DNA of 64,000 nucleotides from Ptychodera flava (GCF_041260155.1 NC_091932.1:6409501-6473500), one strand, 5' to 3'; shown: positions 1 to 11,720, numbered from the stretch's first letter. Made by a program: numbers and translations. Notes: generated by a model from the sequence alone, not told the origin.

Positions 1-595
1 CCGTTGAGGGCGATTGTCTTCTTAGCGACTGCGAAAAACATAATCAGGTAGCTTGTGAGCGACATTACACTTTCTTTCCTCACAGATTTAATTTGGATAA
101 AATGTATAATTGTGTCAAATGTCTATCCACACTTTAAATGGTATCAATTTTCTCTTTAAAACAACACCAAATTTGTCTCAGTGTTTAATTTTGTATTTTT
201 GGAGTGACTCTAAGGAGTCCGATTTGAATTAATGAAGAGTGTAACGTCTTTTCACAATTAATTGAAACCTTTGTATAAATGTAAGAGTACTTCGATTTCA
301 TTAAAGTTTACGTTACCTCGGGTGGGAGTGGCGTTGCGATATATACACCCCGCAGTGAATTCCTTGTCATGAGTTTGTCAATAACATTTACGAGTACGTC
401 ACTTCCGGTTGCATTAAGTCCAGAACAAGCTTTCCTGCAGCGCTCGCACTTCATGAGGCACCTGTGTGTACGACGAACAAAACGCCAGTAAAACGATAGT
501 AAAATACGTTTGCGTGAAAAGGCGGGAAAAAATGAATATACCGACAGTCAAGTCAAACTCTGAAATTTGAAGACAATGTATTTTATAGGTTTTAC
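1..595. other. Intron or flank of the O-fucosyltransferase gene
   Basis: On the minus strand this continues from the splice donor of the neighbouring exon (GTGAGT starting at 599), so it should be intron. No second exon could be placed with confidence. A short minus-strand stretch at the very edge (about 1-43) stays open in the phase the donor requires, but its acceptor (ACAAG) has a poor pyrimidine tract. Nothing else is seen. Confidence 0.4.
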
Positions 596-599
596 TCAC

Positions 600-1669
600 C
601 AATTTTTTCTCCATTCATCGTTGTACCGCCAATGAATTCCCAGATAACGAAAGTTCTTCAGAGTTTCTTGAATAATTTGCTCGGCAAGATCTCGTATATA
701 TTTCGGCCTGAGTACCGTCTTCGCGAAGACTGATACATAGTCGTAGTAATAAAACCTACCAAGCAAACCGTAAGGATAAGCCAAACCGACGCATTTCCTC
801 TTTGATTGAAACAGTCCTGGCATGCTTGCAACTTTCCTAAATGGTGTATAACCATCGGGAATATCGTCCGGAAGATGAACAAGTCTTCCCGGTTCCTTCT
901 GCATATCTGGAAGGCTTATTCCTGTCACTTTCGTGAAAATTCTCAGCATATCATTCACGTATGTTAAAGTGGAGTAATAGTCTTCCCAGGCCATGTTGTT
1001 GGTCATATTTACGCCGTGAAAAAGAACATCGACTCGGCCACCACACGCTTCCGAGAATTCTTCAATTGTTGCGACCGGTAGCAGTTTCCTGACAGCATCG
1101 ATATCCACTGTCTCGTTGCTGAGTCGTAAATCTTCGGTATCCACCGTAAAGTGGTTAAAGAATGGAGTTAACACCAAAGCTCTGTTTCGGTACGCTGATA
1201 TGACGGCCGACATCTTGAAACTTTGTAGTTGATTATTTGGTCCCTGGTTTCCGAGAAAAATCGGAAAAAGATACTTTTTCTCTTCTCGCCGATGAAATCT
1301 CGATCGCCTTTTCTCACGAATGTCATCAAAAGGCTTCAAGTACTGTATATCTGGCACAAAACGTTTGTCTGCAACGGGGTTAAAACCCTTGTCCAAATTC
1401 TTCAAACCACCAACATTATTCACCTCTAACTTTTTAGCCGCAAATTTTGTGCCATACCTCTTCAGCTTTCCATGCTTCTCAGAATCCCGCTCGTTCTTGT
1501 CATCTAAGCCATTAGGTCTGCTGCGCAGTTCGTCTGACAACGATGCGGGTCTCTCCGAAACTCGAAGGATTTTACACAGTAAAAGCACCGCTAAAAGTAC
1601 GAAGACTCTGCGTGCGTAAGGCCTCCAAATCTTTGCTGAAAAATTGATCAGTTTTCTCCTAACTATCAT
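600..1669 (-). CDS. O-fucosyltransferase-domain type II membrane protein, 5' coding exon (partial)
   Basis: This is the first coding exon (356 codons plus 2 nt) of a protein resembling the GDP-fucose protein O-fucosyltransferase family (Pfam O-FucT). A basic N-terminus is followed by a hydrophobic anchor at about residues 20-34, then a lysine/arginine-rich stem, fitting a Golgi or ER type II enzyme. The GT-B-like N-terminal half starts near residue 135 and includes GNQGPNNQLQSF, a run like A-Y-R-N-R-A-L-V-L-T-P-F, and near the end YLGIHWRYNDEW. That last block matches the H-x-R donor-binding region of the family. The start ATG at 1669 is chosen over the in-frame one at 1687 because TTTCTTGCAG, a good acceptor, lies at about 1681-1690 and would put the upstream ATG across the splice site. 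The exon ends at 600 before GTGAGT; the C-terminal half lies to the left. The specific acceptor protein is unknown. Confidence 0.8.
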
Positions 1670-1687
1670 GGTGTCAACATCCTGCAA

Positions 1688-4600
1688 GAAACTTTCACCG
1701 TCAGTCTTCTAAAAATCCATTCCGTAGATAAAATGTAAACAGTTAACGAACCTAGGGAACGTAGTTGGTTATATGCCGGATCATACCATAGCCTGTGTCA
1801 ATAATTAGAAATAATACGCCTCTAACGAGTACCCGCTTATAATTTTTGCAGAATTGACTGAAACTCTACAAATGAGATCGAACAAAGGTCGTCTCGTTTG
1901 CACAGTAGAAACACATGGTACCACACCGGTGTCCATTAACCATACTGTAACAGCTGTAACTTCAGTCGCGCTCGTAGTTAGGGGAATAACGAGTTGAGGT
2001 ACCAGTCTGGATCGTAATGCTTTCGGCAACTGAAGCTGACACACCAAGATGTAGATTATAACACAACCTTGTACTTTATTACAAGATGGCGACCGTGTCC
2101 TTCACCGTCAAGATCTGGTCTCAAGTCCTCTAGTCTAAGTTCTCTACAATCTCAAGACTTACATAATTACAAAAGTTATCACGTAGTAATTTTCCCTCCA
2201 GTCTTTGATTGTTTCTTAAGATTAAATAAGATCACACCATGGAATATCCCATTCTCGATTGTTCTCATTGAAATCTTAACCAATAATTAATTAAACTATC
2301 ACATCATCGCTTATCTGCTTCTCGTATACGATGACCTTCACACGCCTTGGCCACGTGAGGGACGCTTCGAGATAAAATCTCTACAGGGAGGGGCGTTACA
2401 CTTCAAGAGTCTTCTTATTTTGCCGTGGAAAGATCTTATCCAAAAGAAAACTAAAATTTAAGCCGCAGCATGTCAAGTTGCAAAAAAAAACCACAAATAA
2501 TACAACTGTTACCGACATAGTAAGATTTGTCATCACTCTTAATAAATTTGCTTCAAAATTAATGTTCAAGTTTACTAGGGTGAGTCTCTATGATCATGTC
2601 AAGTGTCGTTGGTTTATGAACATTTACTGTTAGTTTGTCGGATATACACCGGTTTGTGCGGATTTGGATACTTAAACTTTCGATTTGTAAAGGTTATCCA
2701 AGATTCCAAATAAAAAGGCTTTGTTGAATACTCGTACACTGATGATTGCCGTAGACGCTGAATGAAAGTGTGTTTAATTTGTCAAAAAATCGAATTCGAC
2801 AACCTTATCCGTTCAAAGTGATCGACTATTTCACGTTAAAGCACACACTACTGCAGACAGCACAATTTCATAAACATTCAATAATACCATAGCTATCGAC
2901 AGAAATTTGTCTCATCAAGAGTTCCCTTCCTCAGAGAGTTAATTTGGTATCGTTTTCTACAGGTCAGTCCCATATCTAAAGAGATCGTTTTATGATACCG
3001 TCCTAAACCTTTTTCGCCAAATTTTGACCTATAAAAGAACATTTGTAGTAGCGTTGAAAATCATGTATACACGGGTCAAATCTTTGACTGCAAATGGAAA
3101 TAATATTACCCTATTACTGTCTTAGAGACGTCATAATTACAGCATGCATGACAAGCTACTTTGAATTCCAACAGATGACCTCCAAATGTCTGACATCCAT
3201 CAGACAAAGAGAGAGAGATTACAATGCCTGTCACAGGTATTGGAAATATATTCATGAATACCCTCATTAACTGTATTGTTACCATTTCTACGCAATTTGA
3301 GTCATGCATATCCTAGTGACTGCAACAGCCAAAATGATAAGTCAGATAACTGTCATGGCACTCGTATAGAAAACTTGTGACAGTTTCGAGATGATGTGTA
3401 CATATTTATGATATTCCAATACGTATTTTTCTGAAAGCCGTCGACAAGGATAACGTCGAGGTTTCAGTGACAATTCCAGATTGTAGCCGGAGTTTTACCC
3501 CGGGGTTTTACCTTCCAATCGATCACCGACCAGTGTTTGATTTGCAACAGCTCATTATGTATACAGATAGGAGTTGTCGTTCACAGCTGCGATGGTTTCC
3601 TCGCGGAGTTTTTTTCCTCAAATTATCTTATGAAGAAGGAGTAAAGAACCTCACCTTATTTAGCCATCCAAAAATATAATGGTTTCTTATCTATTGTCTC
3701 TTTCAAAATTAGTATTATTTTATGGGCTTTTGTGGGTTTCATTTTAGTTCACAAAATCGAAAAATCTGTTGGGAAATATATTCTTTTATTACGTCATTAT
3801 TAGTACAGTGTCTTACTAACTATAGATCTCTGATAGCATTCCTTCTAAGACTAAGCTTTGAGGCAACCCTTCCTATCACTGTTTATTTTGCCAACAGAGA
3901 TTCCATCTGCTAATAAGACAATATTTCTAATCCATCATGTACCTTTCTCGTGACTTATAGACAAAAGTGCTTTATCAACAGGAACTCTCGCCTTCCCAAA
4001 CCAGAGACATTTCTACCCTCAACAGCGACACTTCATGTCATGCATGGTCTCTCATCCAAGCGTTATGCTTCACTGTATTAGCCACTGTCGAACTGCTTTC
4101 TCAGACCTAGTCATATTCCACACATAATCGGCACAATAAAAAAAAAATGAATTTTCATATATATCGGTAATTCTGACCGACAGACATTCAATAGACATTC
4201 AATAAATTCACCATGTGTACGTCACCTTATGGATATTCTGGCGGCAAGTGCCAAGCGGCACTAACCTTATTCCTATATTAATTTTTTTCCTGGCGAATGC
4301 GACAAAAATCATCCGTCGTCTGACCTTGTTATTTCAGATCGATAAACACGGGGAAGAGAAAGACAGTCCTTTTATTTTAGGCTTTATGGAAGGGGAGAAG
4401 GGACAGTTTACGTAAATTATTATACAGTGACGTCATTGTGTGTTTTATTCAGATGTGCAGCTGAACCCCGTAGGATGAAACTCAATAAGGCATCATACGA
4501 ACTTCAGAAATTATGTATTTCAAAATATCTATACCGGATACAGGCACCAAAATGGTAAGGGGAGACTGTAATGCAATGTGCTATCTAGTGTGAATGCGAC

Positions 4601-4877
4601 TATTTATATATTTGAGTGTATAACACTGAACAGATCAATTTAAGAAGGCATGTACAGCACTACCACAAAACCAATATTAGATACGCATTATTTAGGTAAT
4701 GATAAAACTGTTCATCAAACCTAATCAAACTAAATGGGAATGCCTGTAAAACTCACGTGTACTTTTATGGGGCGATGACATGCGGTTTCTGAGAATTTTG
4801 CACCAAAACAGACAGATCTGAAACAAACGTATAGGCGGACGGTACGAGCGAGCAGACAGATAGACGGACACGCAGGC

Positions 4878-4917
<40 letters not shown>

Positions 4918-6297
4918 CACGAAAGTCGATTGATTGGCAAAGGTAACCAAAAGACTGGGTGGATATACTGTCTGTACTGTAACGTGGCTTGTTTGTGTGG
5001 CGGGTGATACGTACACGCGGTGTAGAACGTCGGTGTATACGACGACAGGTACACATAAATACTCTAAGTCGTAGTACTTTATTCAGCTGAGTAACATAAG
5101 TTACACGATAAACTTCTATATCTAATAATATTCGTCAGGTCGCGGTCGAACGTCGTCTCGGGGCGTCGTTGGCATTCTCTTTTTTATGCTCCCAAAGTTC
5201 CCCTTCTATAACCATGGATGTAAAAAATAGATCCATGGTCTAACACACTAAAATTCAGTTTATAAAGTCAGGCAAACAGTTTGCAAAGTCATGCGTTTAT
5301 AATTAACTATGAACGATCGGCAAAGTCAAATCGCTCTCGACTAAGCACAATGTCAAACAGGGGTTAAGGTCGTCCAGGCATTGATAATGATTTCAGGAGT
5401 TGAAACAATGGTCAGCTATCTCAAAGGTCACAGAAATGAACACGGGAGATAACGCACCACGCGCAGGGGTTTACTGTCGGTCGTTACTCAGTGGTAAATT
5501 CACAGGTTAAATTCTAGGCAATCGTCAAGTTATATGACAATACTATAGCCCCTCGTAATATACTAGCATTATTTATGAACTGCAAATGGCACTAAAAACG
5601 AGTATCCAATGGCCAACAAATTCAGCTATCCACGGGAAAGTTTTTTTGGCGGATGGGAAATTTTCCTCGTATAATTATGGACAGGAACGGGTGGATTATA
5701 AGCTTTTGCGCAATTGTGGGCGGGAAAATTTATCATTCTTTACTCAGCGAGCAGATTGAATTGACAGTCAAGTAGTTGTTTCTTGGATGTGCTGACAGTA
5801 AGAACAAAACAGGTGGTAAAAGGGGGACAGTGGAGAGGGAAGCGGTGAAGAGGGAAGATTTCCCATTTTGGTGGGAAGAGGTGACAACTAGAGGACCGGC
5901 CAGGGAAGAGGCATGATCTAGACACGCAGAGAGAAGACAGTTGTGACAAAACTTTAGCATTATTGGGTATTTAATGGTACTATAATAAAAAACGCTTCTG
6001 ATCATAATCTCTCAACATGGAATGCTTGTCAGTGTTGTTTAAAGTTGCTCCTCGGGTGTTTCACCGGTAACAGACTTGTGGTTAATGCCACAGATAACAA
6101 ATCTGTAATCACTATGGTGACAGGTATCACACAAATCCCCAAGGCCAACACAGCTAAAAAGTAGCTTCCACAAGTTTGTGGCTACCCATGGTCACCTAAC
6201 ACTGTAGTACTGCGAATGATAGCTCAGTAAAACCTAACTGAAGCCTATAACTCTCGATATGAAATGTATCTTCTTCGATCTTCATTATCTTGTAGGC
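1688..6297. other. Intergenic stretch, no gene recognised
   Basis: Between the O-fucosyltransferase exon and the first sulfotransferase I see only short chance reading frames. A GACA microsatellite lies at 4877-4917. A small hairpin at about 5212-5239 (CCATGGAT ... ATCCATGG around a run of A) resembles one at 58942-58972. The 5' untranslated exon of the O-fucosyltransferase gene probably lies at the left side but could not be located. Confidence 0.6.
4877..4917. repeat. (GACA)n microsatellite
   Basis: About ten perfect copies of a GACA tetranucleotide. Apparent minus-strand reading frames here, with Cys-Leu-Ser-Val repeats, are translations of the repeat. Confidence 0.97.
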
Positions 6298-7410
6298 CTA
6301 AATGCTAGCAACGTCTGTAACTGGCTTTACAAGACTAACCGATTTATTTCGAAGTTGTCTCTCGTCGTGTACTTTCACGTAACCAAAAGTTCTAAATACT
6401 TCATCTGGACATAGATCTTCAATTCGCTTCACTTCTTTTAAATTTAGTTGACTTCTCCATGCCTGTCCGTTACCTCGCAGTTTCGCGGACAATTTAATCA
6501 ACCGCCGAATGTGTGTGCTATCTTGAAGTCCAACGAAATTATACATTTTTGGTACAATTTCCTCAGGCCAATCTGCCAAATCCTCATATCTCACAAACAT
6601 GACGTTTTCCTTGAACCAGCTGTCTGAATTTTTCACGGTGAGATAGTTGGTGTCTAACCAGGAACAGTAGTCTTTGATAACTTGTTCTAGTTTGTCAGGA
6701 AATCTAAACTGTTCGCCTCCGTTCGAGATTTTGGACAAGCCTTGAAACGGTCTCCGTGAGTTCGCCATACCACGTGGGTCTCGAACAAGATGTATGACTT
6801 TGACGTGGTCTTCCTTGAGAACGGCAGAAGCAAATAATATATTACTAAGTCTGATAACCTTGGTAACGATATGTCGCTTTGATAAACAGATGGCCGTTAC
6901 GTCAGCTTCGCGAACGGGAAGATCCAAATGGGTGATGTTTGAATAATAGCGTTGGAAATTGTTTTTGTTGATGCTCTTGAAGAAATAGTCGCGACCGGTA
7001 AAGTTGCAATGGAGAAAGGAGTGTATGAAATCTACAAGTTCATGACGGGTGGGTTCCAGGTAATCGAAGCCATCCTTGTACAGATCCATTTCCTTGTACT
7101 CGATGATCATGTGACCGGGCTCGTAGACGTAGAAAAAGTCAGGATTGTCGGCGAAGTAACTAGCTGTTAGAGTGGAACCGGTCCTCATTCTAGCGTGGAT
7201 CAGAACACGAAGCCGCCGCCTCTTTGATAGTTTTGTATCGGTCACATCCTTGTCGACACTCCTGCCGATCCCTCCGTTGTGCTTCTTTCTCGTTGAGATA
7301 TTCTGTGTGTACTCTAATTCAATCCACAACAGTAGGCACAGAACTGCTGCAAAGACGATGACTGATCCTCTGTATCGTCCTCGCCACCTGAAACATCTCA
7401 TGTTTGCCAT
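6298..7410 (-). CDS. CHST1-like: Carbohydrate 6-O-sulfotransferase (CHST1/CHST3-like), paralogue 1
   Basis: A complete 370-aa reading frame in one exon. It belongs to the Gal/GalNAc/GlcNAc 6-O-sulfotransferase family, Golgi enzymes that move sulfate from PAPS to the 6-OH of sugars in keratan or chondroitin-type chains. Visible features: basic N-terminus, signal anchor at about residues 15-30, short stem, 5'-phosphosulfate loop RMRTGS at 74-79, 3'-phosphate motif HLVRDPRGMANSR at 207-219, and the C-terminal blocks FVRYEDLADWP (272-282) and GQAWRSQL (315-322). N-glycosylation sequons include CNFT (N136) and SNIT (N158). The upstream sequence GATTTACAAG directly before G-ATG resembles a splice acceptor, so a 5' UTR intron is likely. 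The exact sugar acceptor cannot be inferred. Confidence 0.9.
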   Translation of the reverse strand: MANMRCFRWRGRYRGSVIVFAAVLCLLLWIELEYTQNISTRKKHNGGIGRSVDKDVTDTKLSKRRRLRVLIHARMRTGSTLTASYFADNPDFFYVYEPGHMIIEYKEMDLYKDGFDYLEPTRHELVDFIHSFLHCNFTGRDYFFKSINKNNFQRYYSNITHLDLPVREADVTAICLSKRHIVTKVIRLSNILFASAVLKEDHVKVIHLVRDPRGMANSRRPFQGLSKISNGGEQFRFPDKLEQVIKDYCSWLDTNYLTVKNSDSWFKENVMFVRYEDLADWPEEIVPKMYNFVGLQDSTHIRRLIKLSAKLRGNGQAWRSQLNLKEVKRIEDLCPDEVFRTFGYVKVHDERQLRNKSVSLVKPVTDVASI

Positions 7411-7938
7411 CCTTGTAAATCTACTTCAACCTCACAAATCAGCATATGTTTCAGTAATATGTGAGAGTATGGACGGGGTGCAGCAGATTAATCTACATGC
7501 ACAGTTAAACAGTGCGTTCGTACATGCAAGTGAACGACTGACCCTCTAGGACTATGTAAAAGGTAAAACCTAAAACAATGACTTACTTAGGGTATCAATT
7601 ACTTACCCGTTGCATGACGTACTCCATGAAGGGTTCTCACAAATTTCTCCTGTAAAAAGTTTGCACCACTGACATGTTATAATTCTCTGTAAAACACTAA
7701 GAAATGACAAGTCAAAATGATAAATAAAAACAATGAAAGTTAGCCAAGCAAGTATTTTAAAGCTTGGGCGAAAAAATTATCGTGAATATTAATAAAACAA
7801 CACTTCGCGCACGTGAGATAACACATGAACTCTACGTATGAAATAACATACCTCGACTTGGTATATAAATTGTGGTATATAAAGAGTGGTATACAAATTA
7901 AGGTCAACGGTATAAGAGTGGGAGAATATTAGACATTA
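7411..7938. other. Upstream region of sulfotransferase paralogue 1
   Basis: No gene is seen. On the minus strand this should hold the 5' untranslated exon and promoter of the sulfotransferase ending at 6298, but no clear donor or TATA box could be singled out. Confidence 0.5.
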
Positions 7939-8033
7939 AACCCACACGAAAACCACGGATACATTTCAATTCCTACATAGAACATCATGCCATCCGAAAT
8001 CTACCCTTAAAAGCCTGATCAAAGGCGAAACAC
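7939..8033 (+). mobile_element. Penelope-like reverse-transcriptase relic, left part
   Basis: A short open stretch reads like the segment common downstream of the reverse transcriptase core in Penelope-type elements (TDTFQFLHRTSCHP, then SLIKGET). It stops exactly at the start of the foldback element at 8034. Its continuation lies beyond 11385. The remainder of the element is not present; this is an old fragment. Confidence 0.55.
8028..8033. repeat. Target-site duplication AAACAC, left copy
   Basis: AAACAC lies directly before the TACGGCGCGCC terminus and recurs at 11386-11391 directly after the opposite terminus. Confidence 0.85.
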
Positions 8034-8757
8034 TACGGCGCGCCAAATGTTTCAAAAATATTTATCGAGCAATCGAGCAAAAATATTTATAGAGTAAAAA
8101 TAAACTGTCAAATTTTCTTTCTAAAAAAAAAGTCTTAAACGTGTATGGATAATAAAGAAAAAAGCTCTTTCGTCCATATCATTGCATTTTATTAATGTCC
8201 CTTTTCATAAAAATAGCATTCATTTGAAAATACGTGTCATTAAATATTTGAATGTGTCTGTACAGATAAAGATGACGTGCAACCGTCTTTCTCGATTGAA
8301 ATAAAAATTCGATGGAATTACGGAAGAAAATAAACGAGAAAAGTATTATTGCAAAAAAGGGCAGAATGTTGTGTAATGCTTAATAGTAAAATATTCTTTA
8401 AACCGCAATGAGAAGATAAACTGTTTGCAAAAATTTAGAAATACCACACTCCCATACTTATTGACGTACACATACACGTGTACATGATATAAAGATGCAA
8501 TGAATGCTGATTATAAGGGAAAAAAGAAAAAAAAATCAAGCACACACAAAAAAAATATTGAAATGATTAAAAACAAAACCACAAATAGTACTTGCACTAC
8601 TACCAAAAAACAAAATGATTCACCATCAGGTCTGACTAAAAAGAGAAAGAGAATTACAACTGAAAAGTCGACCGAGATCGCGCCGGCGTTGAGGCTGAAA
8701 AGAAACCAAAACGAGGTTACCAAAAAAAAAAAAAAAAAAAAACCAAAACGAGGTTAC

Positions 8758-8793
<36 letters not shown>

Positions 8794-9059
8794 CAGTAGA
8801 AAAAAAAAGAGGCCCGTTCAAGAAAAGAAAACAGAGTGGGACACCCCGCAGAAAAAGCCCAACATGAAATTTTCAACGTCATGATTGTTACAGTTTAATG
8901 CCAGAGGGTTTTGGATCATCACACTCGGATGTTTGACAAGATATTTAGGGTATTTCAGCGTTAACTCTCAGCTTCTAGTCTTCAATATCATCTCATCGAC
9001 GTCCAAGTTACCGACACGTTCCATTCTATATTAAACAGTTACAGGTGGACAAAACACTC

Positions 9060-9210
9060 GTGGTGGTTAGTCGGCTGCCAGCGGTCCCCTCGCTCATGGC
9101 GTGCCTCAATGTACACTCAAGGTGGTAAGCCAGCGGCCGGCGGTCCCGTCGCTAGTACAGTAGGCCTACACGCCGGCAGCCAGCGATCCCCTCGCTGTAC
9201 AGTGTAGGAC
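9060..9210. repeat. Degenerate tandem repeats in the foldback 1 centre
   Basis: Three diverged copies of a unit containing GCCAGCGGTCCCCTCGCT or close variants, at about 9077, 9131 and 9178, mark the start of the GC-rich centre of the element. Confidence 0.6.
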
Positions 9211-9289
9211 CGCCTCTCCCAAACCATAGACATTCTAGGCCCAAACCATGGAGTCCTACCCCAACAAAACGATGGCTAGCCACTAGCCC

Positions 9290-9406
9290 ACGGTAACGTG
9301 TGGCTCTGATACATAGTGGCCGCCGTGTTGGTATGCATAGTAAAATTGCATACCACGCAGCGGCCGCTATGCATCGAACCACACGTAACCGTGGGTTTAG
9401 CCTCTG
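9290..9406. repeat. Long hairpin in foldback 1
   Basis: CCCACGGTAACGTGTGG at the left pairs with CCACACGTAACCGTGGG at the right, and the pairing continues inward through GTGGCCGC/GCGGCCGC and GGTATGCATA/TGCATACC. The stem is over 40 bp with a short AT loop at about 9345. Confidence 0.85.
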
Positions 9407-9547
9407 AACGGAGAGTGACAAAGGCAAAAATACTCAGGCTAAAACACTGTGTCTAGATTCGAGGCAATGTTTTCACTAGTGCATTTAGAACGCGAACGCG
9501 CCCGACTTGACAAACACTGATCAAGGAGCCGCTTCTTCTCTGTATAC

Positions 9548-9745
9548 TGTAGCTCCGGGTGGCAGGGCTGTGAGTTACCGGCGTTATACGGCCAGGCAGT
9601 ATAACGCCGTTAGCGCACAGCCTAGTCCTGCGTACATGTCGGTGTGTTCCCTGCGTTATACGGCCTCCACAACAATGGAGGCCGTATAACGCCGGGAACA
9701 CACAAACCTGTACGCAGGGCTACTTACAGCCCTGCCACCCAGAGC
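9548..9745. repeat. Nested hairpin cassette with GGCGTTATACGGCC core (foldback 1)
   Basis: The outer stem pairs GGGTGGCAGGGCTGT (9556-9570) with ACAGCCCTGCCACCC. Inside it lies a second stem (CCTGCGTACATG against CCTGTACGCAGG) and an inner stem TTATACGGCCTCC against GGAGGCCGTATAA. The same core and the same GTGTGTT/AACACAC bracket recur in the arms of the second foldback element more than 40 kb away. Confidence 0.85.
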
Positions 9746-9852
9746 TATGTATATACGCTACTGCAGAGATATCGTAGCTCCATATATTGGACCGTGTGAA
9801 TATAAAGTTTCCAGCAATGGGGATCAACATGTCTTGTATGTGCCGGTCGAGC

Positions 9853-9929
9853 CCTGCGAGTATAGTGAGAGTGTCTGGCGTTGCGAACGCCGAACACTCT
9901 CGCCATACTCGTAAGGCTTGTGCCGATCC
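9853..9929. repeat. Hairpin with GGCGTT...AACGCC loop (foldback 1)
   Basis: GCCCTGCGAGTATAG pairs imperfectly with the complement at about 9910-9924. GAGAGTGT pairs with ACACTCTC, and GGCGTT/AACGCC closes the loop. Part of the same cassette series as 9548-9745. Confidence 0.7.
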
Positions 9930-10390
9930 TGAGGGATCGCGGTTGCATTGCGTCGCTCGTCATGTCGCGACCATGGAAAACGATGGACATTCTCTCTACA
10001 CGCGGCAGATTTCTTCAAGACTATTTATCATGATTTGGGTGATCTTTGAGGATAGACGAGGAATTATACCAAACAACGAGGTGGTTTATTATCATGGTAT
10101 TTGAACGCGATGTATCGAATCACACGTAACTGTGTAGAAATCATGTAACGGCGATGACAGAGCGGTTCGGCGGAAGGCCTGCAGTGCCCCCCTTGTCACA
10201 CCGCACCTAAGGCATCCATATGTTCGCAGTGTTGCTATGAAGGGTCATGGGTTGTACGTCTCGCTCGTGACCTGACCTGTGGACTGCCTGAAATTGGCTC
10301 AGTTAACTTGACTCTCTTGAACTATTCACTGTTAACCTGGACGTTCTTCAGGTGATATTGACCACTTCACTTCATCAAGTACGGTTTCAA

Positions 10391-10427
10391 GTAGCTCTGC
10401 TTGGCAGGGCCCAGCCAAACAGAGCTA
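10391..10427. repeat. Short hairpin TAGCTCTG...CAGAGCTA (foldback 1)
   Basis: A perfect 8-bp outer stem around TTGGCAGGGCCCAGCCAA. It marks the inner border of the right arm. Confidence 0.7.
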
Positions 10428-10615
10428 GGTTTCAAGATGTCAAAGTTATCACTGAAATGCTCAATTAATATTTCGTCAAACATTGTAGTATGCGGTGATC
10501 GGATTCCCAGCTGTTGGGGATTCGTCAATCGAAGGAAACGTGAACCATGAGTTTTTTGAATAAATTAATTGTAATTTCGCGCGGTTTTTTTTTTTGTGGC
10601 CAGTGCTCATTTTTT

Positions 10616-10651
<36 letters not shown>

Positions 10652-11385
10652 GGCTTATCTTTCCACAGGCTTACGCTTTTTTTGTATTTGCTGTGTTTAT
10701 GGCATTTTTTATTTTTTTACTTTATTTCATTTTATTATTATTTTTTTTTTTTGGTAGATGATGTCCACTTTTGTCTAGAGCCATCACTGCCGAATTTTTT
10801 CTCTGATTTGCTCTCTTTACTGTCAAAGCGACTGGTGGTTCATATTATATTTTTGATTATCTATAATACGTTTATTATGAGACGTAGTGCTGTTTAATTT
10901 TCTTAAGTACATAAATAATTTTATGTATGCATGGCTTTTTTTGTCTGATTCTTTTATAATGATTTTCTGTATGTGGTTCACATTTTAATTTTTTGTAATT
11001 TTTTCCCGAGTGGTAGTAGTGGTTTTTAGTGATTTTCTTGTGATTTTTGTATACGTACCACTGTATAACATATTTTACTTTTTTGTTTTGTAAAATCAGC
11101 ACTCATTGCACCTTTTACGCGAACTATTATATGTGTATCTATGTCGATAAGTATGGATGTATGACTTTTTCAAATCGTTGAAAATTGTTTATTTCCTAAT
11201 TACGCTTTAAAGAATATTCTCAAGTTCAAATGAAGTATTAAATGACATTTCTGTCTTTCGATTTTTAATTATACTTTTCTTATTTATTTCCTTCCTAATG
11301 ACACCGAATTTTTATTTCAATAGAGAAAGACAGTTTATTTTTGCACTGAATCGATAAATATTTTTGAAACATTTGGCGCGCCGTA

Positions 11386-11720
11386 AAACACTAAGATACA
11401 TCAGAACTTGCAACACAAAAATGACTTTGTTTCTAAACTCAGTGCATTTAATGCAAGACTTGTCGAACGTGGCTACAAACAACCGGAAATCTCCAAAATC
11501 ACGTCACAAACAAAGTTGGCTAGACGAATTAAGCAACCAGAATACCATCGAACAAACGAATTAATAAAGAACACACAAGTGTTCACAACAAAATATAGCC
11601 CATGTATAAAACACAAGCTTTAAAACAAGCACTGTGTGGATACTTGGAACATATAGAAAAGGACGAAACTGATGATCGCATTAAAGAAACAAAAAAAATA
11701 AGGCAGACAGCGATACACTG
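11386..11720 (+). mobile_element. Penelope-like reverse-transcriptase relic, right part
   Basis: After the AAACAC duplication the sequence reads like the C-terminal part of a Penelope-type protein: the LRYIRTC region is followed by DFVSKLSAFNARLVERGY and then a lysine-rich tail. The F...L...RGY pattern is typical of the region after the reverse transcriptase core. It is the continuation of the relic at 7939-8033, separated by the foldback insertion. It is old and decayed. Confidence 0.55.

Larger units (their letters stand above)
8034..11385. mobile_element. Foldback element 1: 3.35 kb, long terminal inverted repeats, 6-bp TSD
   Basis: The ends are exact inverted copies (TACGGCGCGCCAAATG... 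and its complement). Partial complementarity continues inward for roughly 800 bp per arm: about 8034-8880 pairs with about 10540-11385, including the poly(A) runs at 8720-8790 against the poly(T) run at 10619-10646. The element is flanked by AAACAC direct repeats. The centre (about 9060-10430) is GC-richer than its surroundings and packed with nested hairpins. No transposase reading frame is seen; the lysine-rich frame in the left arm and the phenylalanine-rich frame in the right arm come from the homopolymer runs. It appears non-autonomous. Superfamily unassigned. Confidence 0.85.

Noticed and set aside
4725-5056. Overlapping minus-strand frames of about 108 aa with Cys/Ser/Val repeats
   Set aside because: They are translations of the GACA microsatellite and its flanks in several frames.
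8500-8799. 99-aa lysine-rich plus-strand frame
   Set aside because: It follows poly(A) runs in the left arm of foldback 1; the matching poly(T) frame in the right arm (10547-10897) has the same origin.
9060-10430. CRISPR-like array in the hairpin-rich region
   Set aside because: Repeats are inverted and nested rather than direct and evenly spaced, and the genome is eukaryotic.
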